From: Malurus cyaneus samueli
Lineage: Eukaryota; Chordata; Aves; Passeriformes; Maluridae
NCBI GenBank assembly: GCA_009741485.1
Contig: CM019218.1
Location: 37,758,387 to 37,822,386, forward strand
DNA length: 64,000 nt
Direction: 5' to 3'
The notes below the pieces were generated by a model, which searched no databases, had not been told where the DNA came from, and saw only the letters and a program-made list of their open reading frames with translations. Of this stretch, positions 23,815 through 36,310 are shown piece after piece; the first letter of the stretch is position 1; each line of letters starts with the position of its first letter. The position numbers were made by a program, and so were the translations under genes.

Positions 23815-24215
23815 TTTTCTCTCCCCCCTGCCTGATCATTGTACGGACATCAAGAGGCTGCAATAGGCATGTTTGAATAAGACAAATGAACAAAGACATT
23901 CCCCCTGCATTTCCCGCTCGATAAATTACAGATGGGACTGAACAAACCCCCCTCGAACCAGTGTGTCATTATGTATCTGCCACTACTGCTTTCCAAGAGG
24001 AAGGATGAATATAGCTTTAAATGATTAGCTGCCTTATGTACTGCCATGTCTCAAAGCAACAGGGGGGTAACGCAGGCAAATAACTACACAGCAAGGAAGT
24101 ACATGAGGGCTGAGCATTTAGGACCCTCTAACAACTGTGGTTTCTTCATAAAGAGCATTAAAGATGGTTTTAATGTACTGTAAACGACGCAACAGATGCA
24201 GGATGCCTCTGGCAA
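23815..24215. promoter_or_regulatory. Candidate conserved non-coding element
   Basis: About 400 bases of unique DNA that mix retained CpGs (GTACGGACATC, CCCGCTCGATAAATTAC, AAACGACGCAAC) with AT-rich homeodomain-like words (AAATGATTAGC, TTTTAATGTACTG). No repeats or coding frames of note. The length and texture are those of a conserved developmental enhancer. This is inference. Confidence 0.4.
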
Positions 24216-26864
24216 AACTCCTCTGGTCCAAAGCTGACTGAAGACAGTTTGATGATTTGCAGGGAGCTACAGATCCCAGAAGGGGAATAGTACATACCTG
24301 TCAGCTGGTAATCAAAGCTCAAACTGGCCTTGGGAAATCTTAATTAGCACTGACATCAACACAATTCTGCGAGCTTGGGAACAGTCAGAATTCGGCGCCT
24401 CTGCCCTGTTCTCTCCCACCCCAATCTCAGTCCTGCTGAATTTGGGGGCCAGCTCACTCTGGCATGTGCACATGCCTCTGACACCACCTGGTGCATTAGC
24501 CCTGTCTCCAGGCTGAGCAGGAGCAAATAGCAGTGCTGGCTCCTCTCTATTCCTGCTGCCAAAAGCAGGAACTTTGCTTGCAACTTCAATGTTGCAATGG
24601 CATTGACAGAGGCAGGGCAAAAGCATGTTCAAGGGATAATGAAACATATTTTAACAAGCCCTAAGAAGCACATGGAAAGCAAAGCAAAAGGCTACAGTCT
24701 GTCATCTCCCAGAAATACAATGATGCTTCAACCTTAGAGGGTTTATATCAATTAGGAATAGATTTAGACTGAGTCTTCAAATCCAAACTATGACATGGAT
24801 CTCCCATCCCTTTCCTTTCTGTAATGAGAGCTGCATACACCCCCTTTCCTTTATAAGGACTTCAGAATTCAAACCTCTCTTACATCTTGCAATGACTGTG
24901 AACACTGCCTTCATAAATAAATTCACTTACTTGATTTAATCTCCCTCTAGACGTTCCTATCTATAGCTTGACTTGTCTTCTTTTGCTCCCTGCTGCCTAT
25001 GCCAATTTCTCCATCCAATCTGGCTACATAAGCCTTCCCAAGCTCCCATAACAGATTCATTAGAGGCAAATTTTACGTGGAAGCCCAGAGACAGAGAAGG
25101 AACTGCAGGGTGAAAATGGGAGTTTCACTGCACGTTGCTCAGAGGGAACTGCAAACAGTGGAAGTATCTCTCTGGGAGTGAGATGAGTCCATGTCTTGCA
25201 CACTCTGTTCCTGAACCGGATCCATAGCTGGATTGTCCCCCAAAGATTTCCCCGTAGATCTGCAGCTATGTCAGTGTGATGCTCAGCACTTTAAAGAAAA
25301 CTATAGTGCCCATTTGTGGGCTGAACTCCAAAGTTTCCTAAAGTGCTGGGAGAAGGTGAAACTATTCCTACATCCAGTTTTCTATATGCAGCATGTCCTC
25401 CATACCCCCAGCCTCTTTTAAGAAAGACAAAGGCAACAGAAACTTAAACTGTGAACTGTGAAGCCTGCAGCAGCACCAGAAGGAAGAGAAAGGAAATATT
25501 TCCTGCTTGCTTTGTTAGAACTAGAACCAGACGTGCTTGCAGATAATTTGGCAAGAGTGAGGGAGCCTGCCAACATCATGAGGTAGAGATCTCCACACAC
25601 ATTTCGAGATGATGCACTGTGACATGGTGCTGGTTCTGAAGATCTTTCAAGTGCACTTAGTAGGGCCTGGTGGGGCTCCAGAACTGGGCTGGGTGTGGTT
25701 GGTTGATCAGGACTTGACTTCTCAACACAGTCAATGGGAAGCTCATGGGATGGAGAGTGAGGAAGAGAATTTTATTTGGTGCAACTGGAGTTTTTCCAAA
25801 CGCCCTACTAGTGAAGACTGAATTCTGAGCTATTTTTAGAAATTTTCCCCCAAAAAATTAAAAAAAAATTGGAAAGCTGTGTCTGTCTTGAAAGAAGATG
25901 CAACCAAAAATTTGTTTTTGCTACAGAGAGGTAAATAAGTGGAATAAACTCTGTGGTCATCTGGATAGGAGTAACCAAAATTCCACAAACCCCATTTGAA
26001 AATCTCCATTTGTCTGGAAACCACAACAGCCCTGGTAGTGCCAAGGGGGACAGATATCCCAGAGTGTCTTCCAGACAGGAGATGACATTGTCCCCAGGGC
26101 TCCCATTGTTCCTCAAATATGGCAGCTGGTCTGGGCTGGGAGCAACATGGGATCCAGGACAATGCAGTGAGATTTGTCCCAGCATCCCATGCTGGTTTGC
26201 ATCCTTCTGCCCCTGCAGTTTGCACACCCCAGCAGCCCTCCTGTCAGCACAGCAACACTGTCAGTATCAGGACAAAGCCACACATGTTAATGGCTATAAG
26301 CACAAGGGTGGGTCACACCCACAGTAGCCTGGAACCTCTATCACAGAGGTCTTTCTGTTTGCAGGGAAGCATATTCAACCAGCCTGGAAATTACAACTGT
26401 CAGATGTCATCCCTGAAGCTGCCAAGGGTATGGACAGTCTTAGAGCTACTTCTCTCCTCTCTGCTTGGATCTAAAACTGATGGCAAAGCATCTTTTACCT
26501 AATACTCCCAAATTCACTAACGGCCGGGACTGGGCTCTGGGCTGACACTGCCAGGGCTCATCATGCATTTATGGCTGCTTTGTGGAGGACATGCTGGTCA
26601 CTCCCTTGGCCAGATCTCTTCATTCTTTCTACACACCAGCTTGCATGAAAAAGCATCTATAAAGACAGGAAATATTTTCCTCATGTTGCCAGTTGAATGA
26701 CTTCAGGATGGCCAGAGGAGAGCAGACAGAAGGAAGATAGTCCATGTACTGAAGGAGCGCAGTAGGGAATGGAAAGAAGCATGAGGTATATTGAGATCTG
26801 ATGTAGATGAGAGAACTGCTTGTAAACTCCTAAATTAGACCAATCATACTGAGTTTATAGGAAT
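24216..26864. other. Non-coding stretch, nothing recognised
   Basis: Opposed frames overlap at 24312-24647 and 25808-26502. The latter region is GC-richer, with open frames on both strands. No domains, repeats or splice context are recognisable. Confidence 0.55.
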
Positions 26865-27015
26865 GCAAAAAAAAGTCGCATCCGTTGCCGTCTTTTGCCA
26901 ACTGAAGCTTGCCTGTGCCATTTTTAGACTAGTTGGAGGAAGTTACATACACACTCGCTTTTTTGTCTTCCCTTTCATTTTGTGTCAAGTTTCAGGCAAA
27001 AATACCTTTTGATAG
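26865..27015. promoter_or_regulatory. Weak candidate conserved non-coding element
   Basis: Unique segment with retained CpGs (AAAGTCGCATCCGTTGCCGTC) next to T-rich sequence, without repeats. Inferred from texture only. Confidence 0.2.
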
Positions 27016-28718
27016 CAGTGGTCCATTTTCTACATTTTCGGGGTGCATGCAAATCAACTCGACAAACACTCTCATGCTTGATCAAAAAGGGCTTGATCAC
27101 AGGCAGTTCTTCATCTGAAGGATGCTTAGGCATGCTTGGCCCTGTTGCCCATGCTTGTCCAGACTTTGATGGGCCATTAAGGGAGAAATGGTGAGCAGGG
27201 CATGTTATTTCCCACATCCTGTCTGATTTCCAGCATACAGATACTGTCATGGCAGCACTGATGTCCACAGCAGGACTTACAAGTTATCTAGAAACTTGCA
27301 ACTTAAGCAGCCAAAAGGAGCAGCAACAGAATTCAAGGTATCCATTCATGCTCTAAAACCTCTTCTGTTACAGAAAACTGCCCCAGTTGCCACAGAAATG
27401 TTCAGAAATGTGGCACACTTCACAAATGGGTGGAATTGAGGAAAGGCGCTCAGGTAACCAGAAGTCACTTTCTGTCAATGTTTTATGCAGAGCTATGCAG
27501 GACTGGTCTCTCAGCCTGCTCTCAGCTCCACAGATACCACCCAAATGTGTGGAGGCATATGACACTCAGCTACACCGCCTCTTTTCCCCACACCCAGCAC
27601 CTCCCCAGTTCACAACACAGCTGGGTCCAGCCCTGGGTATTCTCTAAACCCTGCTGATCTGCCAACATTCCTGCAAGCAAAAGTATTTGCTGAAATACTC
27701 GTGAAACTCATGAATGCTTCTTTGAATTTGAATTTGAATAGTTATGAGAGGATGTGGACAAAGCCACACAGAAATCTCTTATGTTCACAGGCAGTGCTGA
27801 GCTTTGCTTGCCACCCTTGCCCTTGGGGGTCTCGTTGCCTAAAGGGGTGGGAGTCAGGTACAGCAGGCGAGGGCTGCAAGCAGAACAGAACAGGCTGCAT
27901 CCGGTGGGCTTGGGCAAGTGCCTGCATGGGGAGCCAGAATCCCCCATCCCTGCCCTCTCTCAGAATGGGCTTTGCACCAAAAATTCTCCTCGTTTCACCA
28001 AAGTCATTCAGCACCATGGAGGAAGGTGCCTCACTCTCCTTGGAATGCCAGCTCCCAGTTTAAAGGATCATCAGCATTTTCCTTCAGTTTTATCTTGATC
28101 ATGACTCCAATTACTGTTTATTACTGTAAATAGTAATAATGATAAAACCCTGGTCCTTGATCCACAGTTTCCTGCTCTGGGACACTCATTTTTGATAGCT
28201 TCCAACCACTGGAGTGCTAATGTGCTGACATGACCCACAATATCCTCAAAGTATTGTAATGGTAATTGCAGAACACAAGCTTTGAAGGCACCACGTCTCC
28301 ACAGGGTGAGTAGGTTTCCTCTTGTCACAGGGTGACCTCTTTGCAATAAGGCAGCCAGCCCTTGGTGAAACTTCGTGAAGGTAGTGACCTCTCTGTTCCC
28401 ACTGCAGTTTAGCTGTGCTATTCCACTGAGACAATTTCCCTTGGGAGCGCAATAGGATAGATAAGCCTTCAGGGACTGGTGTAGCTATTTCTTAATATCA
28501 TCTGTTCAGTTCCTGTTCCTGCATGTGGGCCTTTTGGGGCATTTATTGCACAACAAACATGTCATGGGAGAGGATGCTGCTCAATCCCTTCCTGAAATAA
28601 GGACCTGCAAACCAAGTGATCTCTGCGGTTCAAAGAGCATGAGTAGCCCTCTCATTTCCCTCCCCTCTTGTGTTATTTCCTCATATGTTTTCTTCTTTGC
28701 TGTGTTTTGATTCCTCAG
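27016..28718. other. Non-coding stretch, ending in a splice-acceptor-like tract
   Basis: Frames at 27701-28133 overlap in all plus registers and on minus, with no domain. The last 40 bases form a pyrimidine-rich tract ending in CAG at 28716-28718. Confidence 0.5.
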
Positions 28719-28870
28719 GAATAGTGGGATACAGCCCAGTTAAGAAACAGCATTACCAGAATATGAGTAATTTTTTTTCTGAGAAGCTCATGAGTTATTT
28801 CCAGTCCAAGAAGGAGCTGAAAGTATCTGACATCTTTGAATGTCTGGAAAGCTTTTCTCATGGAAACTGA
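28719..28870 (+). other. Candidate terminal exon (49 codons) behind a strong acceptor
   Basis: A long pyrimidine-rich stretch ends in TCCTCAG (28712-28718). After two bases an open frame of 49 codons follows, from 28721 to a TGA at 28868-28870. The product is hydrophilic and mixed, with Lys-, Glu- and Phe-containing amphipathic character (for example FFSEKLMSYFQSKKEL), unlike low-complexity chance frames. The two other registers close within a few codons. I cannot name a family and see no upstream partner exon or downstream poly(A) signal close by. Chance or a decayed pseudogene exon remain possible. Confidence 0.25.
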
Positions 28871-30471
28871 GCTTCACACCAGATGCTCAGGAGGGCCATT
28901 GTTCAGGGATTTGGAGAAACCCCTGATGGCCAAACACAATGGGAACTACCACATGGTAGTACTGAGGTTGCCCTATCTGGAATTACCCTGGAGAAGGTCT
29001 CTGCTAACCACAACTCCTGAGCCAGCACATGGCTCTTGGATACCACCATGGCTTTGCAGTGGCTCTGGGGTGCATGCTTTTTCTGGGAACCACCCCCACT
29101 TCTCCCACTCCTCCATTCAGGCACTACTCTTGGGATTTTTTTTCCCCCTCTGACAAAGCACATACAGATGGTGTGTTGTCTGCCACAATCAAGGGGCTCA
29201 GGTGAGTAATGGAGAATGGCAGAACTTGGCATATACTTGTTTGCCTTAGTGCAATTTTCCCATAATTGCACTTCCTAGCTTTTCAGCATCTGTGAAAGAT
29301 CAGCTTGTGACACAGCAAAATTGGCCTTGCATTTTTCTAGAGTTTGCATCAGGCTGGAAATCAGGCATCTTTCATTTGGCTTAAATCATTTTGGAAAGGT
29401 GGGGAGAGAACCACCCCATTTTTGTGCATAGTCTGTGCTGCCTAGACTTTAAAGCCCTGGAGGAAAAGCATGGCCTGTCAAACATATTTAGCTCAACCCT
29501 CTGGTGTTGCTTTTTTGTTTTGTTTTTAGAAAGGTGTTGATGAAACTGGCACAAATTATTTAGTTTTCTCAGGTCTTGAGGTAAATTCACAGAAGACCAA
29601 ACAAGGCTGATCCCGGAACAGTATGAAGCCAAAACTTGGACTCAAAATAGTTCAGAGATGCAAAGAATAGGCAGAGCTTGTGCGGAGGGACAGCTTTACT
29701 GTGCCAGACAGCTCTTTCTTACCTCTCCTTATAACCTCCATTTCTTTCCTTGGTAGGTATTTAGTGGCCGATAATGCAATAGAGGAACAATGAGAAGTAG
29801 AAATAACTTCAGGACTGAAGTGACAGACCTCCCTTGTCACCTGGCAGAGGACAGAATGAGACTGTGGCACAGGATGGAGGCACTAAGGATGACAAAGAGC
29901 AGTCCCTGCCTCAGAGGCCTGCAGTCGCAATGATTAGAAACAGAAAACAAACCTTGGAGGTTTGCGGGGAAATACCTTCTGCTCAGACAATCTAGGAGAC
30001 AGCTTGGGATCATGCTCTGTTATTTATCAAGGGTTGCAGGTCTTTGCACTGCAGCAAACATCTATCCTGGTACCTTGCCCGGTATATTTCAGATTTCTTC
30101 AAGATACAGAATTAAATTGAGTTGCTGGAACACACTACTGTGAAACTAATCTTGGTTCTATATAAATTGGGAAACAAGATTTACTTTCCTGGAAAACTCT
30201 AATTTTAGTGACCTGTTGCATGTTCACAGCTGTGGTTTGCCGCTAGTAGTTCACACTATTCAGCCAGGCAACACTGTATTTTTACAAAGCTTCTGCGGCA
30301 TTTTGTTTCTTTTCAACATCTCTTTCTGGCCCTTGAGTACTCCTGGGGGTTAGTTAGGACTCCCTCTTTTCTTGAGATAACTATTTTGAGATAACTAAAT
30401 CCCCTATTTTGTCAGTGAAGCTTTCCAAGTCACCTATTTCCCTTCTCTACTTTAATGAATAGATTATTTTC
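28871..30471. other. Non-coding stretch, nothing recognised
   Basis: Mixed DNA to 29900, AT-richer afterwards. The frame pair 28836-29153 (+) and 28903-29271 (-) lies on both strands. A short duplicated word TTGAGATAACTA occurs near 30373-30396. Confidence 0.6.
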
Positions 30472-30559
30472 ATTTATAATACAATTTTAATTGTATTATA
30501 AATTACAAATTTATTTATTACAAATGATGATATTACAAATTTAATTGTAATATCATCAT
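30472..30559. repeat. Two adjacent perfect palindromes in AT-rich DNA
   Basis: The first hairpin has 15-bp arms at 30472-30486 and 30489-30503 with a 2-base centre. The second has 15-bp arms at 30524-30538 and 30545-30559 with a 6-base loop. They share the word ATTACAAATTTA and are only 20 bases apart, so one may derive from the other by local template switching. Confidence 0.9.
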
Positions 30560-31153
30560 CTTAGAATAGGCTCAGATTAAAGATTTGTCATGAAAGGGTT
30601 AACAGCAGCACTAAAGAAAGCTTTATCTTTTTCACTTTTAATTTTGCTGATGTTGCTTTTACTCTCAACATGGATGAAAACAGAAATGCATGAAAAAAAA
30701 GCTTTAGTAGTGTTGGATATTCAGACAAAACTATACCTGCCTATGGCATGAGAATGCATTACGCTGCCAGGAGAAGAGTTCAGTTTCATGATCCAGCCAG
30801 ATGAAAAGGAATAAAATAAGCTTACAGAAAAATGCTGAAAAGAATAGAGGTTGCTTGTTGGTTTGTTGTGTTGGAATTTTTTAATTAGTTTGGTTTATTT
30901 CCAGTTTTGGCCTTATTTTTCTTCTTTCATTAGAAATTGTAGCTAAATACACACCTATGAGCTATATCTCAGTGCCTGCTCTGTTGCTCAGGGTGCTGAG
31001 ATTGAGGTTTTGGCCTCCCATACAGACGTATATACACTCAAAAAAAACCCCTCGAGATTGCAGCTTGCTATGGCTTTTACCACTGAAGTAAGAGCTAATC
31101 AAAAACTAAATACTGACTTAGCAAGGGACGGCTCTTCTGTGTTCTGAATTACA
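30560..31153. other. AT-rich non-coding stretch
   Basis: AT-rich unique DNA, with short A runs near 30692 and 31040. Nothing recognised. Confidence 0.6.
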
Positions 31154-31721
31154 TCAAGTAATTGAAGCTACATCTCTTTCCACTTGAGTTATACTCCAGA
31201 CCTGCAAAGTGATACCCAAACCGCTACTCCATCCAAATATTTTTCCCATCCGATGGGTAGCAGGAAAAAAAATCTTCACAGAGGTTCCTATGTCAATATT
31301 GAGCATCTGGTTATGCCTAAGGAATGATGCTGCAATCTCTTCTAAATCCTCCTCTTGCTGGAGAGTTGAGAAGGCAATTAACTCTTTGTCTGCAGGGGAT
31401 GAGATAAAGTCCCTGTACTTGCTCTGGTGTGAAACCTGGCACAGCCCTTCTGCCTCAGCTGTGCAGGCAGGCACAATGCACAGACAAGTAAAAAAGGTGA
31501 CAGGAGACAGTCCGGAATTCTTCTCTCAGGCCAATCCAGTGGCAATAGTGATTCAGCAGCCAGGCACTGTCACAGGGGTTTGCCCTGTGTATGTAGTGCT
31601 AGATAAGTACAGCAATTTGCTGACCCCAGGTGGCAGAGACTCTGCTCAGAATGCACAGGACAGTGAAGTGCTGCTGCAGCAGGAGCCAAAAGCATCAGCA
31701 GGCAAAAAGAAGGAAAGCTAA
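31154..31721. other. Segment open on both strands, coding status uncertain
   Basis: A plus frame of 170 codons (31209-31721) overlaps a minus frame of 106 codons (31154-31474). The minus product has an acidic-hydrophobic middle (LQQEEDLEEIAASFLRHNQ) that looks more protein-like than most frames here. No family is recognised, and neither strand has a clear acceptor and donor pair. It might be a decayed retrocopy or mobile-element piece, or chance. Confidence 0.2.
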
Positions 31722-34700
31722 GAGAAGCAACTGAGTGTTGGAAAAATTAGAAATTTAAGGGCCACTTGACATTTGTTACTGGCACAAAATGCAAAATGAT
31801 GTAACGCCAGAAAATAATCACAAATTAAGAGGGGTTTTCACTTAACAAGATTGCTGTTGGAGCAGGACATGCCTGCAAGGGACTGTATAGTCCTTTCCAT
31901 GGAGCAGGAGACTCTGTCAAAGGCACTGAAGTCCAGGGCTATGTGCTGAATCCCAGCACAAAGAAAGTCAATGGTAATGCTCCTATAGATTTCCAAGAGA
32001 AAGGGATTTTACATCTCGAGTATAGAAACAGAGTGAAAAGAGCTTTTCCAAGAATGGGTTGATATTGTCAAGAGATGCCAAACTATAAATATGGACGGTA
32101 ACAAGCTGTGATGATGTGAAAGCACCCAGAAAGTGGTGCAGGAACAGCATCCTCTGATGTTATTTTATCCTTATTTTATCCTTATTTCAAATCCTTTGGG
32201 TCCTCCTATCACAGAAAACAGAAGGTTTTCGTGGCCGTAGAGTTGGATGAAGCAGGTAAAATATTCACCATCCTTTCACTGCTGTTAGTTATCAGATTCT
32301 TTATAATCCAGGTAGTTCTGAGCACCAGAACCAGCAAATATGGTGGTTGCATCCTGCCCACTGTGCTCTCATGCCCCATGTTGTAGATCAGTATGTTCTG
32401 CTGTCTGCTTTAAAGTTGCCAAGCTGAAAAAGAAGTCTAGGTTTCAGATAAAAGCAGCAGTCTATCATTCATTCCTATAAGTAGCTGAAAATGTTTAGTT
32501 TTCCATTAGAAAGTGGTGTCTCGTTCATATTGAGGGGTTTTTTTTCCTTTGTTGGGCTCCAGGTTTTTTTCTAAATTTTTGTGAAAATATTGTAATTTAT
32601 GATCTTATTTGATTGAAACCTTAGTGATTAATTCTAGTAATAACAGTCTATTAGTTTTGGTTTTTATTTGAACTAAACTGAGGAATCACAAGGTATGGGC
32701 TTGGAGGGATATTGCATTTTTTCCTTTTTGGCAGCCAATTCTGCACTTTTTTTGTTCTGAAAGCCGCCTTTGCATTTCCTGAATAGAAAGAAGATGTGAA
32801 AGGAGGAAGGTGAAAAATGATTTTAAAAAAGGATGGAAAATAAAAAAATGAAAAGTTTTTTTCAGAGAGAGGGAGAGAAGAACCCTGTGGGACCCTGCTC
32901 CTCACAGCATCCAGACTTTTATGCACTACATTGTGTGTCACCATAAGAGAGTGACAGATGGGTGGCTTCCCTTCCAGCCCCCATGTCATGCTGACACCAG
33001 CTCTGAGAATTTACACTGGATCCCAGCCATTTCACTGACACCATGCTGGGGTGGGTCTTCCAGCAGAAGGTCACACATTTCACGGGGTGGTTACCAGAGA
33101 AGCCCTGTTAGCACCGGTAGCTTGGTAAGATATCACAGAATCTGCCATCCTAAAGTGACGGAGGAGAGCTGCAGTGCAGTCTGCTGCACCTGGCTGGTTT
33201 TTGATTTGAGTTTGTGTCTGTCTGCATGTCTGTTGAACTCAGTTGGAAGGAGAGGTGAGGAAAGTGTTTGCATCTCACCCTGGGTCTGAATGTCAGAAAT
33301 GGTTTTCAAGTGGCCTAACTGAAAATCCCACATCAAAGCAGCCTCTAATTTTGGATACAATCTAGACAAAATCATGCCCATTTCTAGTTAAAACTGAATT
33401 CTTGCCCAACAGCCTCACAGTCACATTGCAATTAAAACAGTCTGTTGATTTAGACATGCAGCTTGCAGCAATTTTGTCCTCTCACAGTCAGCTGTGAGTT
33501 TGGGTAAAGTGAAGAGTATTATGTGGCTGCCACATCCTGCATGCTTTCCTACCTAGATATTGTAAATTATGTGTGCAGTGAGCCCTGTTACTGTGCAGTA
33601 ACAAGGTGGAAATCCCTGCAATGTAATTCATAATGCATCATCTTCTGCAGGCCAGTTCCACTGATACAGTTCTGCTTTACTCTCTGCTTTGCTGTCAACA
33701 GCCTTTCTCCATGTGCACACATAATATGCTTTTTATAAGCAGGAGGTAATCACTCCAAATCACCCAAGAGATTTTCACCAAGCTGCTCCAGCTGAATGCC
33801 AGCTACCACCCAGGACAAGGGGAGAGTGGGGTGCTGCTTCCATCTGATTGCCTCAAGCCCTCTCCATGATCTCATTAGCTGCATGTCAGGCAAACCCTTG
33901 CAACAGCCAAGAGTCACCCGGAAACAACCTCTCATAAAACCAGCTCCAAAAAAGCTACAGTTACTCACTCTGATAGTTCACAAATTGATTTTCTCTCTGT
34001 CTTTCACTTTTTGTAGAGCCATTAAATGGAAAATTGGTCCCCAGCAATATACTGGGAGGAGCCAAGAGGCGCTCAGGAATACTGCCATATTTCAGAAGCT
34101 CAGCTATCTGCTACTGAGCATGAATGGGGTTCTGCAGAGTTACCATCCTCCTGTAACTCCAAAGATGAGCAGCTAGGCTTTTTCTCGCACTGCTTGAGAG
34201 ATGCTACAGCTTCCAGCCTGCCCTTGTCTCTGTTGGGTAACCATTACTTCAGCCTTGGGAAGAGCATACCACCAAGGGACCCTTTCTCCTGGGCACAGGC
34301 CATTTCCAGAGTGGAATGATGTTTGTGGCACCAGGCAGCTGACGTCTCTTACATCTCTTTTTGAGAGCAGGGGAAAAGAAATATCTTCTGCTCATATGCA
34401 GTTTCTGTATTTCTTTCCTGCTCAGGAGCAGCAGTAGGCAAGCCTGGGGTTCTGCATGACAGAAATAAGCCCCTAGAGAGAGGGCTGTGATCCTGTAGGT
34501 TGGTGGGAATGCTGAGGATCACAAGCAGTCCAGGGAACTCAGAACTCAGGTTTTAGCTGCTTTCTGCAAAACACCAAACCAAAGCAAAAGTCCTGCAGGC
34601 TCTGAAGAACAGACCCCATTCTCCAGTAGGTAGGCTGGGAGCAAATACATGAAAGGAAGTAATGTCTACTAGAAGATGAGACCTTTCAGTCCTTGAAAAA

Positions 34701-35279
34701 AAAAAGACACAGAAGATGTGTCTGAAATAAGAACAGACTGTAGGGCCGTAAAGCAAAGAAGGGACAGCAATGAGAGCAGAAGTCTGGGTTTGTGCATAGG
34801 CAGGCCTGAAGGAGGCAAACCTACTGCTCAAATCCTCTCTTGGCCAGGAATATCCAGAAAGCAGTCTATCCTGGCCATTTTCTATTCTTTCCCAGGCTGG
34901 ATTTGTGTGATCTGTTTCCTTGGCCACTGGAAATTTGCTATAAATACCAGGTACTGAGCAGCTGTTGTACACTAATATCATCTCTCTACCCTTTCTAGCT
35001 GCCCAAGGCTGCAAATGATGTGAAAACTGTATCCCCAGTCCTGGGCCTTAGTAGCTGTTCAGGGGTTTGGCCACATGTCATTTGTTATTCTTCACTTATG
35101 CATACATTCTTCGTATTTATTTTTTGTAAACATTTGTGTATAATTATTCACTCCAGAGTTTCCAGTGATTTTCCCTGGCTTGCAGATGTGGCAAAATTTG
35201 TTCCCCACATCCAGGAAAGAAACGTTTATTCCAACTGCTGCAAAATAGAATCCTGATGGATTTCAATCTGCTGCTTCCA
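31722..35279. other. Non-coding stretch, nothing firm recognised
   Basis: A 12-base tandem duplication (TTATTTTATCC type) lies at about 32160-32185. AT-rich sequence with T runs fills 32520-32850. Frames at 33796-34437 and 34553-35014 overlap in several registers without domains. A short stretch near 34660-34695 is loosely reminiscent of a CR1 3' end but too weak to call. Confidence 0.5.
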
Positions 35280-35655
35280 TGTCCATTCTTGCGATATTTA
35301 GCTACCCATGGCCAGAGACAATTAGCTTTTTAAATATAAACCAGAAATGGTCCCAAGCCACAGCTTTCACATCCAGATCCAAATTTGGGGCAGTTCAGAT
35401 TCGGCCTGACATTTTAGGCTTGGGCCCCGGGCCGGATTCTCCTTGTGAAGCAGTTTGACATTTCCAGTTCTGGGAAGTTCCTCTCCCCAGTGCATAGCCA
35501 CCCCCAGAGTCTGGCCCTCTGCTGCCGAAAGCTCTCCTGCTGCTCCGGGTTGTTCCGGAGCCCCTGCCTGTCATTGCTGCAGCAAATTCAATTGCTGCAG
35601 TGATGGGCACAAGCTTTCCATGATGCTGCTGTGGCATTTTGGTCCCTGTGAGTAT
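35280..35655. promoter_or_regulatory. Candidate regulatory element rich in small stem-loops
   Basis: Repeat-poor segment with retained CpGs and several small inverted repeats: GCTCCGG/CCGGAGC at 35542-35561 and CTGCAGCAA/TTGCTGCAG at 35577-35600. It also holds a GGGCCCCGGGCC word near 35424. The left part is AT-rich with homeodomain-like words. This could be a conserved enhancer or insulator, or a very old mobile element turned regulatory (part of it vaguely recalls old amniote foldback repeats). Not tested by comparison. Confidence 0.3.
35513..35526 (-). promoter_or_regulatory. CTCF-like core motif
   Basis: The minus strand reads GGCAGCAGAGGGCC, one difference from the common CCAGCAGAGGGC core. 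Single motif matches occur by chance, so occupancy is unknown. Confidence 0.35.
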
Positions 35656-36189
35656 TAAAACCTAGGCAGATTGGGCTCTCTGCAGCTATGTGTTGCTCAC
35701 ACAGGAAAAAGCAAACAATCAAATGGCAATAAATCTTGAGAATTCAGGTTAAATCTCTGGCCATCTGCCCACAGCTCAGACCCCACAGTTATCCTTACAT
35801 GCAGTGATAACATTACAATCAGAGTACAGGCCACAGAAACAGGATCAACAACTCAAAGTCCCTTCTTCAGTAATTTTATAATCAGTTGTTAATTAGAACT
35901 GGATCTTTTAATAAGAGGGCTTAATTTATGCTTGGTCCAAATATAACACCCAGGCACACTATCCCAAAAGTTTAATAAGTTATTTACAGATAATTTTAGA
36001 TGGATAAACCATCACTCTCAGCTTCTATCTTGTCTCCTTTCTTCAAGAGTGAGGTGTTATAAGAAGATCACGTAAGCAGAATTCACCAAGCTCAAAATCA
36101 AGCTATCAGTGCAAGAAATCTCTTCAACATTGGCATTAAATAATATCACAATATATTTAAGAATATCATCTCCAAAAAATGTGATTACT
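35656..36189. other. Non-coding stretch, nothing recognised
   Basis: AT-rich unique DNA with TTAATTAG-type words near 35880-35930. Confidence 0.55.
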
Positions 36190-36310
36190 GTAACCTCTGA
36201 AGGCAGGAAACTGGAGCACAGAGAGGAGGTGATGTGCTCAAAAGGACACATAGCTCTTTATATTGAAGCTCAGAAAAGAGTTGAGAGTTCCTCAGTCCTC
36301 TTGGTCTTTG
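36190..36310 (+). mobile_element. Ancient CORE-SINE / MIR-like remnant
   Basis: The order of words follows the MIR core: GGAAACTGGAGCACAGAGAGG, then GTGATGTGCTCAA, then GGACACATAGCTCT, then a diverged tail with CTCAGTCCTC. This is a plus-strand copy without its tRNA-derived head. Such elements are best known from mammals, but related copies occur across amniotes. The match is from memory of the consensus, so ends and subfamily are uncertain. Confidence 0.55.

Noticed and set aside
34660..34700. CR1 3'-end-like stretch
   Set aside because: Similarity is limited to a few short words and is lost on both sides.
35542..35561. GC stem-loop resembling a bacterial terminator
   Set aside because: The DNA is vertebrate-like, there is no T-run after the stem and no gene before it.
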